A stretch of 18,449 nt of DNA from JBBKXP01 sp038323615 (lineage in GTDB: Bacteria; Pseudomonadota; Alphaproteobacteria; Rhodobacterales; Rhodobacteraceae). The notes below the pieces were generated by a model. The model did no database searches, was not told where the DNA came from, and saw nothing but the letters and a program-made list of their open reading frames with translations. Of the stretch, positions 14,550 to 18,449 are shown one piece after another. Within the stretch, counting starts at the first letter, position 1, and the number at the start of each line of letters is the position of its first letter. Location: NCBI GenBank assembly GCA_038323615.1, contig JBBQHC010000055.1, forward strand, positions 1-18,449. The letters run 5' to 3'. The translations under genes and the position numbers were made by a program.

Positions 14550-14643
14550 AGAAACAAAAGCGCCCCCACGGGCACTTCAAAACGAGTTGCGCCCCCACGG
14601 GCGCGACGCGCTGGTGGGGGGCGATCCCGGATCATGGTCCGGG
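14550..14643 (-). promoter_or_regulatory. Tandem stem-loops and terminator-like hairpin upstream of ffh
   Basis: Three stem-loops follow each other in the ffh direction: CCCGGA-CCATGA-TCCGGG (14643-14626), GCGCCC-GTGG-GGGCGC (14604-14589) and AAGTGCCC-GTGG-GGGCGCTT (14582-14563) followed by TTGTTTCT. The last is a convincing intrinsic terminator only about 65 bases before the ffh start. The latter two share an identical 14-mer (GCGCCCCCACGGGC at 14560-14573 and 14589-14602 on the plus strand). Either the ffh leader is attenuated, or a small RNA is encoded here. Confidence 0.55.
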
Positions 14644-14676
14644 ACCGGAAAGCTGACGCAATCCGGGTGTTGCGGG

Positions 14677-14706
14677 CGTTTAGTCGGATTGACGGGGCAG
14701 AGTCAA
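14677..14706 (-). promoter_or_regulatory. Candidate promoter upstream of ffh
   Basis: On the minus strand TTGACT (14706-14701) is followed after 18 bases by TAAACG (14682-14677). The -35 is good, the -10 poor. The transcript would run through the hairpins at 14550-14643. No other gene is visible in 14497-14856. Confidence 0.4.
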
Positions 14707-14856
14707 GTCAGACACCCCAGCCAGCGGTTTAGTATGTAGTATCCCCGTGCCGCGCCGCGCCCGATTTCGGTGACGCGAACTCTTGTGTCGGTGTGCGGTT
14801 GCGGGCAGCTTGGCCCCGTCAATGTGTATCAGCGCACAAGGAAAATCAGCAACGTG

Positions 14857-15735
14857 ATGGAAAACTGGGACGAGGTGCGCACCGCCTATCAGGTCGCGCG
14901 GATGGGCACCGTCAGCGGTGCGGCCGAGGTGTTGGGCGTGCATCATGCCACCGTGATCCGCCACATCGACGCACTGGAACAGCGTCTTGGGGTCAAGTTG
15001 TTTCAACGTCATGCGCGCGGCTATACGGCGACCGAGGCGGGGCGCGATCTGTTGCAGGTGGCGCAGGCGACCGAAGATCAGTTCACCCAACTGGCGGGGC
15101 GGATCAAGGGGCAGGGCGAAGGCGTTACCGGCGAATTGGTCGTCACCTCGCTGGCGTCAATCTCGTGCTTTCTGGTGCCGGTTCTGGCGGATTTTCAGGC
15201 CGAGAACCCCGGCCTGATCGTGCGTTATTTGACCGATGCCCGCCTGTTCCGGCTGGAGTACGGCGAGGCGCATGTCGCGATCCGGGCCGGCACGGTGCCC
15301 GATCAGCCGGACAACGTGGTGCAACCCTTTATCGTGCAGCGGGCGGCGTTGGTCGCCAGCCCCGCCTATCTGGCCCGCCACGGCCAGCCCAAGGATACCG
15401 CCGATCTGGTCAACCACTGGTTCGTGGGCCCCGATGGCACCGACAGTCGGGCCCCGTTTTTTCGCTGGCTGCTGGACCTCGTGCCACATGAACGGATTAT
15501 CTTTCGTGCCAGCGAAGAACGGCCCCGGCGCGAGGCAATCATTGCCGGCGCGGGGATCGGCTTTGTCACGATGTGGGAACTGGCGCAGAACCCCGAATTG
15601 ACCGAGGTGATGCCGGGCCAGGACGACTGGAACGGCGCATTGTGGCTGGTCACCCACGTCGATCTGCACCGGACTCCGAAAGTGCAGGCATTTCTGACGT
15701 ACCTCAAGGCGCGGGCGAAAGACATCGTCGGGTGA
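14857..15735 (+). CDS. LysR family transcriptional regulator
   Basis: The 292-residue protein has a winged HTH at residues 3-60: WDEVRTAYQVARMGTVSGAA, EVLGVHHATVIRHIDALEQR, LGVKLFQRHARGYTATEAG. The periplasmic-binding-like effector domain starts near residue 90 (GELVVTSLASISCFLVPVLA, RLEYGEAHVAIRAGTVPDQP, GAGIGFVTMWELAQNP). ATG 14857 is used; GTG 14854 one codon earlier is equally close to the AAGGA at 14838-14842. Its stop overlaps the transporter start (GTGA), so it is co-transcribed with the gene it may control, which differs from the usual divergent layout of LysR genes. Confidence 0.93.
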   Translation: MENWDEVRTAYQVARMGTVSGAAEVLGVHHATVIRHIDALEQRLGVKLFQRHARGYTATEAGRDLLQVAQATEDQFTQLAGRIKGQGEGVTGELVVTSLASISCFLVPVLADFQAENPGLIVRYLTDARLFRLEYGEAHVAIRAGTVPDQPDNVVQPFIVQRAALVASPAYLARHGQPKDTADLVNHWFVGPDGTDSRAPFFRWLLDLVPHERIIFRASEERPRREAIIAGAGIGFVTMWELAQNPELTEVMPGQDDWNGALWLVTHVDLHRTPKVQAFLTYLKARAKDIVG

Positions 15736-16610
15736 GCCGGGCGGCGCTGTGGGGTCATCTGGCGATGTTGGCGTTTTCGGCGCTGGTCGCGGGTTCGTTC
15801 GCACTGGGGGCGCTGGCGGCCAATGATCTGGCGCCGACGGCCCTGAATGCCGCCCGGTTCTGGATTGCGGCGGCGATCATCGGGGCGGCGGTGGCGGCGA
15901 CCGGGGGCGTGCCACGCGGGGCGCTGCGGGCGACGTGGCGCTATGGCATCCTTGGCGGGCTTTATGCGGTCTATTTCGTGCTGATGTTCGAGGGGCTGAA
16001 AACTGCACCTCCGGTCAGCGCCGCCGCCGTGTTCACCCTGACCCCGGTCATGGCCGCCGGTTTCGGCTGGCTGCTGCTGCGGCAGGTGACGACGGCGCGG
16101 ATGGCGCTGGCCCTGGCGATCGGTGCGGCGGGCGCCGTCTGGGTCATCTTTCGCGCCGACTGGGCGGCGATCCGGGGGTTTCAGATGGGCCGGGGCGAGG
16201 CGATCTATTTCGCCGGCTGCGTCGCCCATGCGATCTATGCGCCGATGGTGCGCCGCCTGAACCGGGGTGAAAGCCCGCTGGTGTTTACCCTTGGTACCCT
16301 GATCGCGGGCGGCATCGTGCTGACGGTCTGGGGCTGGGGCGACATTCGGGCGACCGACTGGACGACACTGCCCGACATCGTCTGGGTGACGATCCTTTAT
16401 ACGGCGATTTTTGCGAGCGCGGCGACCTTTGTGCTGCTGCAGTTCGCCGCGCTGCGGCTGCCCTCGGCCAAGGTCATGGCCTATACCTATCTGACCCCCT
16501 CTTGGGTGATCCTGTGGACGCTGGCGCTGGGGCAGGCGGGGCCGCCGCCGGCGGTTCTGGCCGGGTTGGGGCTGACTGTGCTGGCACTGGGGCTGCTGCT
16601 CAAGGAGTGA
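15732..16610 (+). CDS. EamA/DMT family transporter (10 membrane helices)
   Basis: The 292-residue protein is hydrophobic throughout, with two EamA repeats and about ten membrane helices: AMLAFSALVAGSFALGALAA, LNAARFWIAAAIIGAAVAAT, YAVYFVLMFEGLKTAPPVSA in the first half; YFAGCVAHAIYAPMVRRLNR, VFTLGTLIAGGIVLTVWGWG, KVMAYTYLTPSWVILWTLAL in the second. The P-V-S-A-A-A-V-F-T-L-T-P-V segment is typical of helix 4 of drug/metabolite exporters (YdcZ/RhaT superfamily). Substrate unknown; amino acids or their derivatives are common. The GTG start at 15732 overlaps the LysR stop as GTGA. Confidence 0.92.
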   Translation: MSRAALWGHLAMLAFSALVAGSFALGALAANDLAPTALNAARFWIAAAIIGAAVAATGGVPRGALRATWRYGILGGLYAVYFVLMFEGLKTAPPVSAAAVFTLTPVMAAGFGWLLLRQVTTARMALALAIGAAGAVWVIFRADWAAIRGFQMGRGEAIYFAGCVAHAIYAPMVRRLNRGESPLVFTLGTLIAGGIVLTVWGWGDIRATDWTTLPDIVWVTILYTAIFASAATFVLLQFAALRLPSAKVMAYTYLTPSWVILWTLALGQAGPPPAVLAGLGLTVLALGLLLKE

Positions 16611-16745
16611 TCCGGGTGACGGCGGGTCTGAACGCGGTATCTTGCATGGTTTTGAAATGAACACTGAAAACGGGACTTTTGAATTGTCTTCAGGTTGCGT
16701 CAAACTGCCCGATGGCGAGGTGTTTGATGCGAGGCGCAAACCAAA

Positions 16746-17069
16746 CTAAACCTCAAGCTCGCTCTCTAAAAACCGCTCGAATGCATCCAGATCGACGCCG
16801 CTCATCTGCCCGAACCCCTGCATCCAGACCGAGGCTTCGCGCAGGGCGTCAGGCTCAATTTTGCACCATTTCACCCGGCCCCGCTTTTCTTGGCTGATCA
16901 GTCCGGCAGCAGTCAGCACACCCAGATGTTTGGATATGGCGGCCAGCGACATCGCAAAGGGTGCGGCCACATCGGTGACCGCCATGTCGTCCTCGAGCAG
17001 CATGGCAAGGATCGCCCGCCGGGTCGGGTCGGCAAGGGCTGAAAATGCGGTGTCGAGCGGGTCTGACAT
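16746..17069 (-). CDS. ArsR-family winged-helix repressor (SdpR-like)
   Basis: The 107-residue protein begins MSDPLDTAFSALADPTRRAI, the common opening of small ArsR repressors, with a winged HTH at about 28-75 (VTDVAAPFAMSLAAISKHLG, LTAAGLISQEKRGRVKWCKI). There is no CXC metal site, so it is of the non-metal SdpR/YczG kind, which is often paired with an AHSA1/SRPBCC gene. None is next to it here. A palindrome 33 bases upstream is its probable operator. The start ATG 17069 lacks a strong ribosome site. The intergenic stretch 16611-16745 holds no convincing gene. Confidence 0.92.
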   Translation of the reverse strand: MSDPLDTAFSALADPTRRAILAMLLEDDMAVTDVAAPFAMSLAAISKHLGVLTAAGLISQEKRGRVKWCKIEPDALREASVWMQGFGQMSGVDLDAFERFLESELEV

Positions 17070-17101
17070 GGGCAGTCAGTAAACCGACGCGGGCGAAATC
17101 G

Positions 17102-17117
17102 TCAACCGAATGGTTGA
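17102..17117. promoter_or_regulatory. Palindrome upstream of the arsR-type gene, probable operator
   Basis: TCAACC-GAAT-GGTTGA is a perfect inverted repeat, 33 bases before the ArsR-family start codon. Its size and spacing suit a dimeric winged-helix repressor acting on its own promoter; similar CAACC-N4-GGTTG sites are plausible for SdpR-like regulators (inference). Confidence 0.6.
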
Positions 17118-17230
17118 ATATGGATCACGGCCCGGGTGGTGACGGGCGACGGGCTCGGGGTCTCGGGTGACAGGATAGATGGATGTTAAATCAGATACTT
17201 GGGTGGATTTTTGGACCAGACTCTCGCAAC

Positions 17231-17259
17231 TTGACTCAATCCTCGCGCCGCCTTAGCAA
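17231..17259 (+). promoter_or_regulatory. Candidate promoter of the atp (F0) operon
   Basis: TTGACT (17231-17236) is followed after 17 bases by TAGCAA (17254-17259), about 30 bases before the atpI start. The -35 is good, the -10 weak. No gene is seen in the rest of 17118-17287. Confidence 0.4.
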
Positions 17260-17287
17260 CAGCCAACCGTGATTGGGGTGTGACAGC

Positions 17288-17617
17288 TTGGCCGATCCGC
17301 ATGAATCTGACCGCCTCAAGGCGCTGGAATCGCGGATCGCGAAGCTGAAGGGCGATGCGCCCGTGCAGCACACTTCGGACACGCACTATGAACAGGCCCA
17401 CATGGGTTGGCGCATGGTGATCGAGATGGTGGCCGGTGTGTTGATCGGCTTTGGCATCGGATACGGATTGGACGCCCTGTTTGGCACCATTCCGATCTTT
17501 CTGGTGCTGTTTACATTGCTGGGCTTCGTGGCCGGAGTGCGGGTGATGCTGCGCACGGCGCAAGAGGCGCAACGACAAACGCCCGGCACGCCGGGCAACG
17601 ACGACGAAAGGACCTGA
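17288..17617 (+). CDS. atpI: ATP synthase protein I (AtpI/AtpZ type)
   Basis: The 109-residue protein has a charged N-terminal region (ADPHESDRLKALESRIAKLK) and two membrane helices: MVIEMVAGVLIGFGIGYGLD and IPIFLVLFTLLGFVAGVRVM. The G-F-G-I-G-Y-G-L-D segment is the AtpI signature. AtpI helps assemble the c-ring of F0. TTG 17288 is chosen because the family starts with ADP-E/D-ESDRL and GGGGTG lies 7 bases upstream; a TTG at 17273 is the alternative. It is three bases upstream of atpB. Confidence 0.9.
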   Translation: MADPHESDRLKALESRIAKLKGDAPVQHTSDTHYEQAHMGWRMVIEMVAGVLIGFGIGYGLDALFGTIPIFLVLFTLLGFVAGVRVMLRTAQEAQRQTPGTPGNDDERT

Positions 17618-17620
17618 CCC

Positions 17621-18373
17621 TTGGCAGAAGAAGAGCTTAGCGAAAGCGCCCTTGTCTTTCATCCGATGGATCAGTTCATCGTCAAGCCTTTGTTCGGCGA
17701 AGGCCCGGTGCATTGGTACACGATCACCAACGTGACGTTCTGGATGGCGCTGACGGTGCTGTCGGTCTTTGCGCTGATGGTTGTGGGCATGCGGAGCCGC
17801 GCGATGGTCCCCTCGCGCAGCCAGTCGATCGGCGAAATGGCCTATGGGTTCATTCACAAGATGGTCGAGGACGTGGCGGGCAAGGACGCCCTGCAATTCT
17901 TTCCCTATATCCTTTCACTGTTCCTGTTCATCGTTTTCGCCAACTTCCTTGGTCTGCTGCCGATGGCCTTTACCACGACATCGCAGATCGCGGTGACGGC
18001 GGTTCTGGCGATGGGCGTGTTCCTGATGGTGACACTGGTCGGGTTTTACAAACACGGGCTCGGATTTCTGGGGTTGTTCTGGGTCAGCGCGGCACCGCTA
18101 CCGCTGCGGCCAATTCTGGCGCTGATCGAGGTGATTTCCTACTTTGTGCGGCCCCTGTCACATTCCATTCGTCTGGCCGGCAACATGATGGCCGGTCACG
18201 CGGTGATCAAGGTTTTCGCGGCCTTCGCGGCGATCCTCGCGATCTCGCCGTTTTCGATCCTGGCGATCACGGCGATCTATGCACTCGAAGTGCTGGTCGC
18301 CTTCATCCAGGCCTATGTTTTCACCATTCTGACGTGCGTGTACCTCAAGGATGCGATGCATCCGCACCACTAA
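17621..18373 (+). CDS. atpB: F0F1 ATP synthase subunit a
   Basis: The 250-residue membrane protein has the subunit a features: FHPMDQFIVKPLF at the start, GMRSRAMVPSRSQSIGEMAY, FFPYILSLFLFIVFANFLGL, and the proton-path helix PLSHSIRLAGNMMAGHAVIK, with the essential Arg in S-I-R-L-A-G-N (E. coli Arg210). It ends with ALEVLVAFIQAYVFTILTCV. It forms the proton half-channels next to the c-ring. A TTG start at 17621 follows AAAGGA by 8 bases, the second TTG start in succession here. Confidence 0.97.
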   Translation: MAEEELSESALVFHPMDQFIVKPLFGEGPVHWYTITNVTFWMALTVLSVFALMVVGMRSRAMVPSRSQSIGEMAYGFIHKMVEDVAGKDALQFFPYILSLFLFIVFANFLGLLPMAFTTTSQIAVTAVLAMGVFLMVTLVGFYKHGLGFLGLFWVSAAPLPLRPILALIEVISYFVRPLSHSIRLAGNMMAGHAVIKVFAAFAAILAISPFSILAITAIYALEVLVAFIQAYVFTILTCVYLKDAMHPHH

Positions 18374-18416
18374 GTCTTAACCCTCACACGACAAATTCAA
18401 AGCAAGGAGAGATACT

Positions 18417-18449
18417 ATGGAAGGCAATATCGCACAAATGGGTGCCTTT
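18417..18449 (+). CDS. atpE: F0F1 ATP synthase subunit c, first 11 codons
   Basis: ATG 18417 with AAGGAG 8 bases upstream starts MEGNIAQMGAF, a typical N-terminus of the c subunit in Rhodobacterales. The order after atpB supports it. The window ends here. Confidence 0.85.
   Translation, partial: MEGNIAQMGAF

Noticed and set aside
14560..14622. Repeated GCGCCCCCACGGGC considered as a CRISPR or mobile repeat
   Set aside because: Only two copies 29 bp apart, each forming a hairpin, with no third unit; better explained as tandem stem-loops.
14497..14770. SRP 4.5S RNA or tRNA gene next to ffh
   Set aside because: No conserved SRP apical-loop sequence and no tRNA T-loop on either strand; only simple hairpins are present.
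15366..16739. 457-codon minus frame opposite the LysR and EamA genes
   Set aside because: Arg/Pro/Gln-rich antisense shadow; both plus-strand genes are well supported.
16657..16749. 30-codon frame MNTENGTFELSSGCVKLPDG... before the ArsR gene
   Set aside because: No ribosome site, overlaps the end of the convergent ArsR gene by a few bases, and has no recognisable family. It could be a relic, but nothing supports it.

Overview
The window looks like chromosomal DNA of an alphaproteobacterium of the Rhodobacterales (Roseobacter/Rhodobacteraceae type). Three things point there: the high G+C content, the gene order ffh - GNAT - GNAT - chorismate mutase - rpsP - rimM - trmD ... rplS - rpmE, and the atpI-atpB-atpE order of the F0 operon. 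The S16 protein with a long Ala/Glu tail and the 73-residue L31 without a zinc CXXC pair also fit. No species can be named from the sequence alone.

Layout. Bases 1-862 (+) are the 3' part of a DEAD-box RNA helicase gene. Bases 823-2680 form a small pseudogene graveyard: an RTX-type C-terminal fragment (-), a frameshifted GSCFA-domain gene (-), and an acyl-CoA dehydrogenase remnant (+) that has lost its start and the middle of the protein. Then come rpmE and rplS (-), with a rho-independent terminator after rpmE and a promoter-like site plus a structured leader before rplS. Bases 3814-8547 are a catabolic module. It comprises a broken ornithine cyclodeaminase/pyrroline-2-carboxylate reductase gene, a proline racemase-superfamily gene with a Ser/Thr catalytic pair (likely trans-3-hydroxy-L-proline dehydratase), and an StcD-like FMN/Fe-S/FAD demethylase. 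A divergent TetR-type regulator faces them across twin TGACA-N4-TGTCA operators.

Bases 8708-14496 (-) are a tightly packed translation and secretion operon, read from high to low coordinates: ffh, GNAT acetyltransferase, a 28-codon ORF, a second GNAT, chorismate mutase, rpsP, a 47-residue membrane microprotein, rimM, a sulfotransferase-like gene, trmD. Most junctions overlap by 1-8 nt; rpsP is followed by a clear terminator hairpin. Upstream of ffh lies a roughly 350 bp region with tandem hairpins. Bases 14857-16610 (+) are a LysR regulator coupled by a GTGA overlap to an EamA/DMT exporter. A small ArsR repressor (-) with a palindromic operator follows. The window ends with atpI, atpB and the first 11 codons of atpE (+).

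How it fits together. Most of the window is housekeeping: ribosomal proteins, rRNA and tRNA maturation, SRP and ATP synthase. The accessory part is the proline-derivative module, which sits exactly where trmD and rplS are neighbours in many bacteria. I infer that it acts on an N-methylated and/or 3-hydroxylated proline, but its reductase gene is broken here. The separate rplS promoter and leader would let rplS-rpmE be expressed despite the interruption. I did not find a clearly novel defence or mobile system. The points most worth following are the catabolic module, the rplS and ffh leaders, and the two small ORFs embedded in the operon.
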